Numbered from the stretch's first letter, positions 34,823-43,964 are shown. The stretch: DNA of 64,000 bases from Shinella sumterensis (GCF_004514425.2 NZ_MYFN02000002.1:124001-188000), one strand, 5' to 3'. Made by a program: numbers and translations. Notes: generated by a model not told the origin, from the sequence alone.

Positions 34823-34955
34823 CATTGGCGGGCGCGTCGATTTCGCATTGCCCGCACTGTTAAAGGTCGCTAGTTTTCAAAATCTGCGGTACGTACCGCA
34901 AGAATATCTTTAACCCGTCGCGGGGAGCGGCCGGGTGCATGGGAGGAAGCCGAAT

Positions 34956-36008
34956 ATGAAGACGATCAAGGGCCCGGCCCTGTTTCTTGCACAGTTCGCC
35001 GGCGATGCCGCGCCGTTCAACTCCTGGGACAGCATCACCAAGTGGGCCGCCGATATCGGTTACAAGGGCGTGCAGGTTCCCACCTGGGACGCGCGGCTGA
35101 TCGACCTGAAGAAGGCGGCGGAATCCAAGACCTATTGCGACGAATTCGCCGGCAAAGCGCGCGAGAACGGCGTCGAGGTCACCGAGCTTTCCACCCATCT
35201 TCAGGGCCAGCTGGTCGCCGTGCATCCCGCCTATGACGAGGCCTTCGACGGCTTCGCCGCACCCGAAGTGCGCGGCAATCCGAAGGCCCGGCAGGAATGG
35301 GCCGTCGAACAGGTAAAGCTCGCGTTGACCGCATCGCGTAATCTCGGCCTGAACGCCATGGCGAGCTTCTCGGGCGCGCTCGCCTGGCCGTTCGTCTATC
35401 CCTGGCCGCAGCGCCCGGCCGGTCTTGTCGAGACCGCGTTCGACGAGCTTGCGAAGCGCTGGAAGCCGCTGCTCGACCATGCGGATGAGAATGGCGTGGA
35501 CGTCTGCTACGAGATCCATCCCGGCGAAGACCTGCACGACGGCATAACCTATGAGATGTTCCTGGAGCGCACCGGCAATCATGCCCGCGCCTGCATGCTC
35601 TACGACCCCTCGCACTATGTGCTGCAATGCCTTGACTATCTCGACAACATCGACATCTACAAGGATCGTATCCGCATGTTCCATGTGAAGGATGCGGAGT
35701 TCAATCCGACGGGCCGGCAGGGCGTCTATGGCGGCTACCAGGGCTGGGTCAACCGCGCAGGCCGCTTCCGCTCGCTGGGTGACGGACAGGTGGATTTCGG
35801 CGCCGTCTTCTCCAAGATGGCGGCCAACGATTTTGCCGGCTGGGCCGTGGTCGAATGGGAATGCGCGCTGAAGCATCCCGAGGACGGTGCCCGCGAAGGC
35901 GCGGAATTCGTCAAGGCGCATATCATCCGCGTGACGGACAAGGCCTTCGACGACTTTGCCGACGGCGGTACCGACGAGGCGGCCAACCGGCGCATGCTGG
36001 GGCTTTAA
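34956..36008 (+). CDS. Sugar phosphate isomerase/epimerase-type TIM-barrel protein
   Basis: 350 residues of the AP-endonuclease-2/xylose-isomerase-like barrel (IolE-like). Family features: IGYKGVQVPTWDARL near 35, VTELSTHLQGQLVAVHP near 75, the metal-ligand strand VDVCYEIHPGEDL near 185 (Glu), CMLYDPSHYVL near 215 (Asp, His), RIRMFHVKDAEFNPTGRQG near 240 and GWAVVEWECALKH near 300 (Glu). Such enzymes isomerise, epimerise or dehydrate sugars, and some cleave 3-keto-glycosides. It sits behind the ABC importer and before an oxidoreductase with which it should share a pathway. RBS GGGAGG supports ATG 34956. Confidence 0.85.
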   Translation: MKTIKGPALFLAQFAGDAAPFNSWDSITKWAADIGYKGVQVPTWDARLIDLKKAAESKTYCDEFAGKARENGVEVTELSTHLQGQLVAVHPAYDEAFDGFAAPEVRGNPKARQEWAVEQVKLALTASRNLGLNAMASFSGALAWPFVYPWPQRPAGLVETAFDELAKRWKPLLDHADENGVDVCYEIHPGEDLHDGITYEMFLERTGNHARACMLYDPSHYVLQCLDYLDNIDIYKDRIRMFHVKDAEFNPTGRQGVYGGYQGWVNRAGRFRSLGDGQVDFGAVFSKMAANDFAGWAVVEWECALKHPEDGAREGAEFVKAHIIRVTDKAFDDFADGGTDEAANRRMLGL

Positions 36009-36017
36009 GGATGATCC

Positions 36018-36147
36018 TGTCCCTCTCTCCGCATGCGGGAGAGAGGGTTCGCCCACGCAGTGGTGAAGGTTGGATAACGGTGCGGCCTATCTCCCTTCCC
36101 GCTCGCGGGGCGAAGGTGGCCGGCAGACCGGATGGGGCTTGCCCCGC
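36018..36147. repeat. RIME-like palindromic element between two sugar genes
   Basis: Hairpin CCCTCTCTCCGCATGCGGGAGAGAGGG (36021-36047), then TTCGCCCACGCAGTGGTGAAGG, a second imperfect palindrome CCTTCCCGC/GGGGCGAAGG (about 36094-36115) and GGGGC-TT-GCCCC. Structure and sequence resemble the element at 14.6 kb, and its composition differs from the flanking genes. It splits the isomerase from the dehydrogenase gene. Confidence 0.7.
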
Positions 36148-36172
36148 GAGAAACGTGAAGGAGGACCAAAGG

Positions 36173-37357
36173 ATGGCAATCGAAGGAAGCGCAAGCGAAA
36201 CGCGCGAACGCCGGATCCGGCTCGGCATGGTCGGCGGTGGTTCCGGCGCCTTTATCGGTGCGGTGCACCGCATGGCAGCCCGGCTCGACGATCACTACGA
36301 ACTGGTCGCCGGCGCGCTGTCTTCCTCGCCCGAAAAGGCCGAGCAGTCGGCGCGCGAACTGGGCCTCGACCCGGCCCGCAGCTATGGCAGCTTCAAGGAA
36401 ATGGCGATCCGCGAGGCCAAGCTGAAGAACGGTATCGAGGCGGTGGCGATCGTCACGCCCAACCATGTGCACTACGAGGCGGCCAAGGAGTTCCTCAAGC
36501 GCGGCATCCACGTCATCTGCGACAAGCCGCTGACTTCGACGCTCGGCGATGCGCGCAAGCTGAAGAAGCTGGCCGACGAAAGCGACGCCCTCTTCGTGCT
36601 GACCCACAACTATACCGGCTATCCGATGGTGCGGCAGGCCCGCGAGATGATCGCAAACGGCGATCTCGGCACCATCCGCCTGGTGCAGATGGAATATCCG
36701 CAGGACTGGCTGACCGAGGATATCGAGTCGAGCGGCCAGAAGCAGGCGGCGTGGCGGACGGACCCCTCCAAGTCGGGCGCGGGTGGCTCGACGGGCGACA
36801 TCGGAACGCACGCCTACAATCTCGGATGCTTCGTCTCGGGCCTCGAGCTTGAAGAACTCTCGGCCGATCTGGACAGCTTCGTGCCGGGCCGCAAGCTCGA
36901 CGACAACGCCCATGTCCTGATGCGCTTCAAGGAGAAGGACGGTGCGCGCGCCAAGGGCATGCTGTGGTGCAGCCAGGTCGCGCCCGGTCACGAAAACGGC
37001 CTGAAGGTTCGCGTCTATGGCACGAAGGGCGGCCTGGAATGGGTGCAGGCCGATCCGAACTATCTCTGGTACACGCCCTTCGGCGAGCCGAAGCGCCTCA
37101 TCACCCGCAACGGCGCCGGCGCCGGCGCCGCAGCCGGCCGTGTCAGCCGCATTCCGTCCGGTCATCCGGAGGGGTATCTCGAAGGCTTTGCGAATATCTA
37201 TTCGGAAGCTGCCCGCGCGATCTATGCCAAGCGCAATGGCGCGCCCGTCGATGCCGCCGTTGTCTATCCCACGGTGGACGATGGGCTGAAGGGCATGCTC
37301 TTTGTGGATGCCTGCGTGCAGTCTTCAAAGAAGAACGGCGCCTGGATCAAGATCTGA
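36173..37357 (+). CDS. Gfo/Idh/MocA-family oxidoreductase
   Basis: 394 residues. The N-terminal Rossmann domain has LGMVGGGSGAFIGAVH (NAD(P) binding) near 17 and the family motif VICDKPLTS near 110 (Lys contacts cofactor and substrate). The C-terminal alpha/beta domain carries GGSTGDIGTHAYNL near 205, whose Asp and His are the catalytic pair. These enzymes oxidise or reduce sugars and polyols, often at C-3 of glycosides or at C-2 of inositols. Paired with the preceding TIM-barrel protein and the ABC importer it probably acts on the imported compound. RBS AAGGAGGACC precedes ATG 36173. Confidence 0.88.
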   Translation: MAIEGSASETRERRIRLGMVGGGSGAFIGAVHRMAARLDDHYELVAGALSSSPEKAEQSARELGLDPARSYGSFKEMAIREAKLKNGIEAVAIVTPNHVHYEAAKEFLKRGIHVICDKPLTSTLGDARKLKKLADESDALFVLTHNYTGYPMVRQAREMIANGDLGTIRLVQMEYPQDWLTEDIESSGQKQAAWRTDPSKSGAGGSTGDIGTHAYNLGCFVSGLELEELSADLDSFVPGRKLDDNAHVLMRFKEKDGARAKGMLWCSQVAPGHENGLKVRVYGTKGGLEWVQADPNYLWYTPFGEPKRLITRNGAGAGAAAGRVSRIPSGHPEGYLEGFANIYSEAARAIYAKRNGAPVDAAVVYPTVDDGLKGMLFVDACVQSSKKNGAWIKI

Positions 37358-37373
37358 GAACCGCAACCCCGTG

Positions 37374-37395
37374 GCCGCCGCATCTTCGCGGCGGC
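37374..37395. terminator. Hairpin after the sugar operon
   Basis: Perfect 8-bp stem GCCGCCGC/GCGGCGGC with loop ATCTTC, 17 bp after the oxidoreductase stop. It lacks a T tract, so it is a weak terminator or an mRNA-protecting hairpin. Confidence 0.5.
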
Positions 37396-37405
37396 TGCGA
37401 TACCA

Positions 37406-38308
37406 TCATGAGAACATGCTGCCGAGGCGCAGGACCAGCTTCGTGTCGAACATCTGGTTGTGATCGAACATCCAGTTGATGGCGTCCTTCGTCGACCAGG
37501 CCTTCTTGTAGGGCCGGGCGCTCGTCAATGCCTCGAAGACGTCGCACACGGTGGCCAGCCGCACCTCGGCGCTGATCCTGTCGCCCTTCAGGCCGAGCGG
37601 GTAGCCTGTGCCGTCAAGGGCTTCGTGGTGCAGCCGGCAGACATCCAGAACGATACCGGAAACATTGCCCTGCTGTTTGAGCATGCGGTAGCCGACTTCC
37701 GGGTGATTGCGGACCAGCTGGCGTTCGTTCGCGTCGAGCCTGCCGGTCTTGTTCAGCACGGCGTTGGGAACCATCAGCTTGCCGACGTCATGCAGCAGGC
37801 CGGCGACGCCCAGTTCGCGTACGGCATCGTCATCGTATCCCAGCGCGCGGGCGAGCTGCATCATCAGCGCGCTGACGGCCAGCGAATGAACATAGGTTCC
37901 TTCATCCTTCGTCTTGAGGCGCGTGACCTCCAGAAAGACATCGGGTGCGGCCTCGATGCGCTCGGCAATCTCGTCGGCGACCGGCCCCAGCGTCTCGATC
38001 TTCAGCGTGCCGGCTTGCGCCGCCAGGAAGCTTTCGCGCAGGGAGCGCGCCGATTGGGACACCGTTTCGAGTGTATGCTGGCGTTGTTCTTCCTGCGCCT
38101 TCGCAGCGCCGTTCATCACGGCATCCACGTCGATCGTGCTTTGTTGCTGGTTGACCAGGGCGTGGGTGGCTGATGTGGCCAGAATGGCGCGAACCGCATC
38201 TTCGGATTTGATCAGAAAGCGTCGGGCCTGAAATTCGGTAACCGGGCATTCCACCGTTTCGATGAACATGCCCTTGCGCACGAGATGCTTCGGAATTCTG
38301 AGTACCAC
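37406..38308 (-). CDS. HD-GYP c-di-GMP phosphodiesterase
   Basis: 300 residues. The N-terminus (IPKHLVRKGMFIETVECP) matches DUF3391, which often precedes HD-GYP domains. The catalytic domain has H141 in YVHSLAV, LLHDVGKLMVP with H173-D174, and HHEALDGTGYPLGL at 227-240, the full HHExxDGxGYP motif. All residues for metal binding and c-di-GMP hydrolysis appear intact. It is soluble, with no receiver domain, so the input signal is unknown. It diverges from the beta-glucosidase gene and converges on the sugar operon. Confidence 0.92.
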   Translation of the reverse strand: MVLRIPKHLVRKGMFIETVECPVTEFQARRFLIKSEDAVRAILATSATHALVNQQQSTIDVDAVMNGAAKAQEEQRQHTLETVSQSARSLRESFLAAQAGTLKIETLGPVADEIAERIEAAPDVFLEVTRLKTKDEGTYVHSLAVSALMMQLARALGYDDDAVRELGVAGLLHDVGKLMVPNAVLNKTGRLDANERQLVRNHPEVGYRMLKQQGNVSGIVLDVCRLHHEALDGTGYPLGLKGDRISAEVRLATVCDVFEALTSARPYKKAWSTKDAINWMFDHNQMFDTKLVLRLGSMFS

Positions 38309-38499
38309 GCCCTTATCCCCGCAGAACCTGACGCAGCTTAGGCGACGAAGCCTAATTACTGATTAAGTGTCATCTGATTTACATATGAATAGAAGACGGT
38401 CGTCAGCGCGCGCCGTGGCTCTCCAGAAACCGTTTGATTTTTCACGCTGCCACTTTTACGGCGACGTTGCAGTGGTTTCATCATACTGAAAGGGCCGCC

Positions 38500-39873
38500 A
38501 TGACCGATCCCAAGATTCTTGCCGACCGCTTTCCCGGCGATTTCGTCTTTGGCGTGGCGACCGCCGCGTTCCAGATCGAAGGCGCCACCAAGGCGGACGG
38601 CCGGAAAGCGTCGATATGGGATGCCTTTTCCAACATGCCGGGTCGGGTCCATGGCGGCCACAACGGCGATGTCGCATGCGATCACTACAACCGGCTGGAC
38701 CAGGATCTCGACCTGATCAAGGATCTCGGCGTGGAAGCCTACCGCTTCTCCATCGCATGGCCGCGGATCATTCCGGAGGGGACGGGACCGATAAACGAGA
38801 AGGGGCTGGACTTCTACGACCGCCTTGTCGATGGCCTCAAGGCACGCGGCATCAAGGCGTTCGCGACGCTCTACCATTGGGACCTGCCGCTCATGCTGGC
38901 CGGCGATGGTGGCTGGACGGCGCGCCGGACGGCCTACGCCTTCCAGCGCTACGCCAAAGCCACGATCGCGCGCCTCGGCGACCGGCTCGATGCGGTGGCG
39001 ACCTTCAACGAGCCATGGTGCTCCGTGTGGCTCAGCCATCTCTATGGCATCCACGCGCCCGGCGAGCGTAACATGGACGCCGCGCTGCACGCTTTGCACG
39101 TCACGAACCTCGCGCATGGACTTGGTGTTTCCGCCATTCGCTCCGAACGGCCCAACCTGCCGGTCGGGCTCGTCCTGAACGCGCACAGCATCTATGCCGG
39201 CAGCGACAGCGATGAGGATAAGGCCGCTGCCGACCGCGCCTTCGATTTCCACAACGGCGTTTTCTTCGGGCCGGTCTTCAAGGGCGCGTATCCCGAGCGT
39301 TTCCTGTCGGCGCTCGGACATCGCATGCCGAAGATCGAGGCGGGCGACATGGAGACCATCGCCCAGCCGCTCGACTGGTGGGGGCTCAACTACTACACCC
39401 CGATGCGTGTCGCGCATGATCCGTCGGAGGCGGCGCTCTTCCCGGCAACGGTCGATGCGCCACCGGTTTCCGCTGCGAGGACCGATATCGGCTGGGAGGT
39501 TTATGCGCCGGCACTCGGCGACCTCGTCCGCAAGCTCAACGCCGCTTACGCGCTTCCGGATTGCTACATCACGGAGAACGGCGCCTGCGACAACACCGAA
39601 GTCGAGAACGGCGCGGTGAATGACGGGATGCGGCTCGACTACATCGCCGACCATCTCGGCGTCACCGCGGACCTGATCGGTGAAGGTTACGCGATGCGCG
39701 GTTATTTCGCCTGGAGCCTGATGGACAATTTCGAATGGGCGGAAGGCTACCGCATGCGGTTCGGCATCGTGCATGTCGATTACGAAACACAGGTGCGCAC
39801 GGTGAAGAAGAGCGGCCATTGGTACAGCGCGCTGGCCGGGCAATTTCCGAAGGGCAACCATCGCACCGGCTGA
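38500..39873 (+). CDS. GH1 beta-glucosidase
   Basis: 457 residues, the normal length for bacterial GH1. The start FPGDFVFGVATAAFQIEGA is the GH1 N-terminal signature. The acid/base Glu is in ATFNEPW near residue 170 and the nucleophile Glu in YITENGA near 358; WWGLNYYTP is also present. No signal peptide is seen, so it works in the cytoplasm on imported disaccharides or aryl-glucosides. It could process a glycoside taken up by the ABC system upstream, but the HD-GYP gene separates them. RBS AAAGGG; the longer frame start at 38434 lacks one. A short hairpin TTAGGC/GCCTAA lies at 38338-38355 in the divergent region. Confidence 0.94.
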   Translation: MTDPKILADRFPGDFVFGVATAAFQIEGATKADGRKASIWDAFSNMPGRVHGGHNGDVACDHYNRLDQDLDLIKDLGVEAYRFSIAWPRIIPEGTGPINEKGLDFYDRLVDGLKARGIKAFATLYHWDLPLMLAGDGGWTARRTAYAFQRYAKATIARLGDRLDAVATFNEPWCSVWLSHLYGIHAPGERNMDAALHALHVTNLAHGLGVSAIRSERPNLPVGLVLNAHSIYAGSDSDEDKAAADRAFDFHNGVFFGPVFKGAYPERFLSALGHRMPKIEAGDMETIAQPLDWWGLNYYTPMRVAHDPSEAALFPATVDAPPVSAARTDIGWEVYAPALGDLVRKLNAAYALPDCYITENGACDNTEVENGAVNDGMRLDYIADHLGVTADLIGEGYAMRGYFAWSLMDNFEWAEGYRMRFGIVHVDYETQVRTVKKSGHWYSALAGQFPKGNHRTG

Positions 39874-39887
39874 TGCCGGCGCCGGCG

Positions 39888-40826
39888 TTATTTGCCGAGA
39901 TGGCGCTCGCCGCGCTGCCGTGCCAGGTCCATCTGCTTCTGTCGTTGACGGAAGCGCAGGCGATCGTCCTCGCTGCGCGTGGCATGGCAATGCGGACAGG
40001 ACACACCGGCCTCGTAGAGCGGCGACGCAATATCCTCCGGCGTGAGCGGATGACGGCAGGCGCGGCAAAGCCGGTGCTCGCCCTCCTCAAGGCCATGCGT
40101 GACGGAGACACGTTCGTCGAAGACGAAACACGCACCCTCCCACAGGCTTTCCTCCTGCGGAATCTCCTCAAGATATTTCAGGATGCCGCCCTTGAGGTGA
40201 TAGACCTCGTCAAAGCCCTGTTCCTTCATGAAGGCCGTGGCCTTCTCGCAGCGGATGCCGCCGGTGCAGTACATGGCGATCTTCGGCTTGTTGTGCAGGC
40301 CGGTGTTTTCGCGCACCCAATCGGGAAACTCGCGAAAGGTCTTGGTGTTGGGATCGACCGCGCCCTTGAACATGCCGATGGCGGTCTCGTAGTCGTTGCG
40401 CGTGTCGATGACGATTGTGTCAGGGTCGGAGATCAGCGCGTTCCAGTCCGCCGGCGCAACATAGGTGCCGACGGAGCGGGTGGGGTCGATGTCCTCGACG
40501 CCCATGGTCACGATCTCCTTCTTGAGCCGCACCTTCATGCGCAGGAAGGGCATGTCGGCCGCATGGCTTTCCTTGTGCTCGAGACCGGCGAATTCCGGCT
40601 GGCTGCGCAGGAAGGAGAGGACCGCGCGGATGCCGGCGGCACGACCGGCGATGGTGCCGTTGATGCCCTCATGGGCGAGCAGCAGCGTGCCGCGCACGCC
40701 GTTCTCCTCGCAGAGTGCCTGCAAGGGCGCGCGCAGCTCCGCAAAGCGCGGAACAGAGACGAAATGGTAAAGCGCGGCCACCAGGAAGCCGCTCTCTTCA
40801 GTCGGTGAGGCAATCTCGTTTGTCAT
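39888..40826 (-). CDS. trhO: tRNA uridine(34) hydroxylase TrhO (rhodanese family)
   Basis: About 312 residues. The N-terminal UPF0176 domain ([37 protein letters not shown]) is followed by a rhodanese domain with the active-site loop [14 protein letters not shown] near residue 185. A C-terminal Cys-rich segment ([23 protein letters not shown]) looks like a zinc ribbon. TrhO makes 5-hydroxyuridine at the wobble position of certain tRNAs using O2. The start is uncertain between ATG 40826 and GTG 40835. It follows the CYTH gene in the same direction. Confidence 0.93.
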   Translation of the reverse strand: MTNEIASPTEESGFLVAALYHFVSVPRFAELRAPLQALCEENGVRGTLLLAHEGINGTIAGRAAGIRAVLSFLRSQPEFAGLEHKESHAADMPFLRMKVRLKKEIVTMGVEDIDPTRSVGTYVAPADWNALISDPDTIVIDTRNDYETAIGMFKGAVDPNTKTFREFPDWVRENTGLHNKPKIAMYCTGGIRCEKATAFMKEQGFDEVYHLKGGILKYLEEIPQEESLWEGACFVFDERVSVTHGLEEGEHRLCRACRHPLTPEDIASPLYEAGVSCPHCHATRSEDDRLRFRQRQKQMDLARQRGERHLGK

Positions 40827-40880
40827 GGTCGCCACATACCGCGTCGCCGCATTTCCCGCAATGCGGCGTGACGTAGCGGT

Positions 40881-41366
40881 TCAGGTGAGCTGGCGCAGGC
40901 TGGCGCCGTTGCTGATGCCGAGCGCCATCGACTGGTTGGAATACCGGCTTTCGCCGGTCACTTCGCGGCCCACCCAATCGGGCAGCTCCGGCTCGTCGAG
41001 GCGGGAGGAAAGCTCGACCTCCGCAATGACCAGACCGCGATGGACGCCCTGGTAGACATCGATCTCCCAGACATGGCCCTTGTGGGGCACACGGTAGCGC
41101 ACCTTCTCGATTACCTTGCCGATCGCATGGCGCAGCATGTCCTCGGCTTCGTCGCGATCGACGTCGTACTCGTATTCGTCGCGGACAAGGACGGCATGGC
41201 CGATCTTCAGGGTGATGCGCGCGCGTCCGTCGCCAAAGATCCGCACCCGGAGAGAGCGGTCATCCTGCGCGACGATGTAGGCTTGTCTTATGGCGATGCC
41301 TTCATCCGCGAAGGCGCGCCACCGCTGGCTCGACACCAGAAACTTCCGTTCGATCTCTTTTGCCAT
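40881..41366 (-). CDS. CYTH domain protein (triphosphate tunnel metalloenzyme)
   Basis: 161 residues. The signature ExExK is present as EIERKFLV at residues 4-11, with further tunnel residues RVRIFGDGRARITLK near 40 and WEIDVYQGVHRGLVIAEVEL near 105. Proteins of this size hydrolyse inorganic triphosphate or related polyphosphates; the physiological substrate is open. ATG 41366 directly precedes the motif, as in other members; a GTG two codons upstream is possible. It diverges from eda. Confidence 0.9.
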   Translation of the reverse strand: MAKEIERKFLVSSQRWRAFADEGIAIRQAYIVAQDDRSLRVRIFGDGRARITLKIGHAVLVRDEYEYDVDRDEAEDMLRHAIGKVIEKVRYRVPHKGHVWEIDVYQGVHRGLVIAEVELSSRLDEPELPDWVGREVTGESRYSNQSMALGISNGASLRQLT

Positions 41367-41424
41367 AGGCACGCTTTCGCTGTTGGAGACACGTCAGGAG
41401 CGGGCAAACACTACACGATACAGG

Positions 41425-41434
41425 TGTCATGACA
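41425..41434. promoter_or_regulatory. Palindrome in the CYTH/eda divergent region
   Basis: TGTCATGACA, a perfect 10-bp palindrome between divergent genes. It is short and may be chance. Confidence 0.2.
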
Positions 41435-41520
41435 AGTCCAAGAATTGCGCGTAAGGCTCGACACGTGGTCGCAGACGCGATATGCCCGATTTCAATTCAA
41501 TCGTTTTAAAAGGTGGTGTC

Positions 41521-42159
41521 ATGAGCGACAAGAATGCCAAGCTGCTTTCCGTCCTGAAGCTCCAGCCGGTCGTGCCGGTTCTTATCATCGACGACGTCAA
41601 GACCGCCGTTCCCCTGGCGCGCGCGCTCGTCGCCGGCGGGCTGAAGGCCATCGAGATCACGCTTCGTACGCCTGCCGCCCTCGAAGCGATCCGCGCCGTG
41701 GCCAACGAAGTGGAGGGCGCTGTCGCCGGCGCCGGCACGATCCTCAATGCCGCGCAGTTCGAAGCGGCCGTCGAGGCCGGTTCGCAGTTCATCGTCAGCC
41801 CCGGCACCACGCAGGAGTTGATCGATGCGGCCTCCGATTCCGACATTCCGCTCCTGCCGGGCGCGGCGACGGCAAGCGAGGTCATGGGCCTTCGCGAGGA
41901 AGGCTATGAAGTGCTGAAGTTCTTCCCCGCCGAGCAGGCGGGCGGTGCGGCCTATCTGAAATCGCTGTCGTCGCCGCTTGCCAGCACGCTGTTCTGCCCG
42001 ACGGGCGGCATCTCGCTTGCCAATGCCCGCGATTATCTTTCGCTGCCGAACGTCGTCTGCGTCGGCGGTTCGTGGGTCGCGCCGAAGGATCTCGTCGCCA
42101 GGGGCGACTGGGCGGGCATCGAGAAACTGGCCGCCGAAGCGGCTGCCCTGAAGGGCTGA
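41521..42159 (+). CDS. eda: 2-dehydro-3-deoxy-phosphogluconate (KDPG) aldolase
   Basis: 212 residues. The Schiff-base Lys is K133 in [10 protein letters not shown], the same number as in E. coli Eda, and E45 in AIEITLRTP is the general base. [12 protein letters not shown] binds phosphate. It splits KDPG into pyruvate and glyceraldehyde-3-phosphate, the last step of the Entner-Doudoroff pathway, the main sugar route in rhizobia. edd and zwf are not adjacent. RBS AAGGTGG precedes ATG 41521; 13 additional in-frame codons upstream are not needed. Confidence 0.95.
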   Translation: MSDKNAKLLSVLKLQPVVPVLIIDDVKTAVPLARALVAGGLKAIEITLRTPAALEAIRAVANEVEGAVAGAGTILNAAQFEAAVEAGSQFIVSPGTTQELIDAASDSDIPLLPGAATASEVMGLREEGYEVLKFFPAEQAGGAAYLKSLSSPLASTLFCPTGGISLANARDYLSLPNVVCVGGSWVAPKDLVARGDWAGIEKLAAEAAALKG

Positions 42160-42181
42160 TCGCAATTCTCGGAATTTGCAG

Positions 42182-42203
42182 ACGGGCGGCCCTAGCCGCC
42201 CGT
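42182..42203 (+). terminator. Hairpin after eda
   Basis: 9-bp stem ACGGGCGGC/GCCGCCCGT with loop CCTA, 22 bp after the eda stop. Only a weak T-rich tail follows. Confidence 0.6.
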
Positions 42204-42273
42204 TATGCGTTTGTAATCGGCAAAGGTCATTCCTATCTTGCCTGATAGTCGGCAGAACAACGGAGACCGCCCC

Positions 42274-42966
42274 ATGTTTGACGCGAAGAAGTTGCTTGAT
42301 CAGTTCCTCGGTTCGCAGGTGCCCGGCGCCGGTGGAACCGTGCGGGATCGCGCAGGTCAGGTCACGCAGCTTGCCAAGGACAATCCGCTCGCCAGCATCG
42401 CCATTGCCGGTGTCCTGCTGGGCACAGACAGCGGCCGCAAGGTTGCCGGCTCCGCTCTGAAGATCGGCGGCCTCGCCGCGATCGCCGGCCTCGGCTACCA
42501 GGCCTACAAGAATTATCGCGACGGTCAGAACCCCGCCGAAGCCGCGCAGGGCGGGACGCCCGAACTTCTGCCGCCTCCGGCCGATTCCGGTTTTCATCCG
42601 CAAGCGGTAAGCAGCGACTTCGCACTCATCCTCGTGCGCGCCATGATCGCAGCCGCCCGTGCCGACGGCCATATCGACGATGCCGAGCGTGCCCGCATCA
42701 TCGACAAGCTGAAGGTGTCGGGCCTCGGCGACGATGCCGCGGCGTTCCTGGAAACGGAACTTGCCAACCCGATCGATATCGATGCCATCGTCGCGGCCGC
42801 GCAGACCGAAGAACAGCGCGTCGAGCTTTATACGGCCTCGCGGCTTGCCATAGAGCCGAAGTCGCGCGCCGAACGCGGTTATCTCGATCTCCTCGCCGGC
42901 CGTCTTGGACTGGCGGATGCGCTGGTCGACCATATCGAGGCGACGGTTTCTGCCGCCACCGTCTGA
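42274..42966 (+). CDS. DUF533 / TerB-like protein
   Basis: 230 residues. The N-terminus (MFDAKKLLDQFLG) and the Gly/Ala-rich segment NPLASIAIAGVLLGTDSGRKVAGSALKIGGLAAIAGLGYQ fit DUF533. The C-terminal half (MIAAARADGHIDDAERARIIDKL, then LANPIDIDAIVAAAQTEEQRVELYTAS) is a TerB-like helical domain with a conserved acidic D-G-x-I-D-x-x-E metal-site pattern. Function is unknown; the tellurite label is only historical. RBS CGGAG. It is followed by a GNAT gene in the same direction. Confidence 0.85.
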   Translation: MFDAKKLLDQFLGSQVPGAGGTVRDRAGQVTQLAKDNPLASIAIAGVLLGTDSGRKVAGSALKIGGLAAIAGLGYQAYKNYRDGQNPAEAAQGGTPELLPPPADSGFHPQAVSSDFALILVRAMIAAARADGHIDDAERARIIDKLKVSGLGDDAAAFLETELANPIDIDAIVAAAQTEEQRVELYTASRLAIEPKSRAERGYLDLLAGRLGLADALVDHIEATVSAATV

Positions 42967-43062
42967 TTGTATCGGGGGGCGGCGGAACGCCGCTCCCTGC
43001 TTTGCGCATTGCGCGCAACCGCCCGCTGCTCTATCCCTTCGGGACGACCGATGGAGGATATC

Positions 43063-43755
43063 ATGCGCGATCTCAAGGACTGGAAAGGGGCACCGCCTCC
43101 CGCTCCCGTTTTGCTCGAAGGCCGTTACGTGCGGCTGGAGCCCTATGATCGTGCGCGCCATCTTAACGCGTTGTGGGATGCGTTCGGCGGCATGGCCATC
43201 AACCCTTTGCTGCGCTATTTCGCGCAGCCCGACTTTACCGGCATCGAGGCTTTCGATGCCTGGTCGGACGCAGTGATCAAATCCGGTTGGGTGCGTGAGG
43301 TCATCGTGGACAAAGCCAATGGCAAGGTCGTCGGCATGGCGCATTACATGCGGCCTGACCCGGCGAACGGCGTCGTGGAGATCGGCGGCATTGCCCATGG
43401 CAGCGGCATGTCGCGTTCGCCGCTTTCTACAGAGGCGCAATATCTGCTTGCCAGGCACGTCTTCGAAGACCTCGGCTACCGTCGTTATGAATGGAAGTGC
43501 CACAACGACAATTCGGCCAGCAAACGCACCGCCGCCCGTCTCGGCTTCTCCTTCGAAGGGGTCTTTCGCCAGCACATGCTCTCCAAGGGAGAGAACCGCG
43601 ACACGGCCTGGTTCTCCATCATCGACGGCGAATGGCCGGTGATCGCAAAGGCCTTCGAGGCCTGGCTGGCACCCGACAATTTCGATGCTGATGGCAACCA
43701 GAAGCGCCGGCTCGAGGATATAAGGGCGGACATCGTGGCAGGAGGTGCGGCATGA
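43063..43755 (+). CDS. GNAT N-acetyltransferase (RimJ/RimL type)
   Basis: 230 residues. PVLLEGRYVRLEPYDRARHL near the start and YRRYEWKCHNDNSASKRTAARLGFSFEGVFRQH near 140-172 are the signature of the RimL-type GNAT fold, the latter covering the acetyl-CoA/C-terminal beta-bulge region. It acetylates an amino group on a protein, peptide or small molecule; the target is unknown. ATG 43063 has GGAGG just upstream; another ATG lies at 43051. The stop overlaps the start of the next small gene by ATGA, indicating coupled translation. Confidence 0.85.
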   Translation: MRDLKDWKGAPPPAPVLLEGRYVRLEPYDRARHLNALWDAFGGMAINPLLRYFAQPDFTGIEAFDAWSDAVIKSGWVREVIVDKANGKVVGMAHYMRPDPANGVVEIGGIAHGSGMSRSPLSTEAQYLLARHVFEDLGYRRYEWKCHNDNSASKRTAARLGFSFEGVFRQHMLSKGENRDTAWFSIIDGEWPVIAKAFEAWLAPDNFDADGNQKRRLEDIRADIVAGGAA

Positions 43756-43964
43756 GCGGCGGCGACAAGGGACGGTCGACGGCGATTGCCGCCATCCTCA
43801 TTCTGCTGGGAACGGGCGTGGTGTTCTACTTCGTGCCCAGGATCATGATCGCGCTGGGCGATCTTTCGCCATGGCTGGCGGGCGCCTTCGGCGCGGCGAT
43901 GGTGCTGTGCTTCTTCCTGCTCTTCTGGCTGCGGGCGCGCTATCAGCGCAAGCACGGAAACTAG
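43752..43964 (+). CDS. Small two-helix membrane protein (70 aa)
   Basis: 70 residues with two hydrophobic helices: AIAAILILLGTGVVFYFVPRI and PWLAGAFGAAMVLCFFLLFWL, with a basic tail RARYQRKHGN. The start overlaps the stop of the acetyltransferase (ATGA), so it is translationally coupled to it. Its last 4 bp overlap the convergent NicO-type transporter. No family is recognised; it may be a small regulator or membrane partner. Confidence 0.7.
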   Translation: MSGGDKGRSTAIAAILILLGTGVVFYFVPRIMIALGDLSPWLAGAFGAAMVLCFFLLFWLRARYQRKHGN

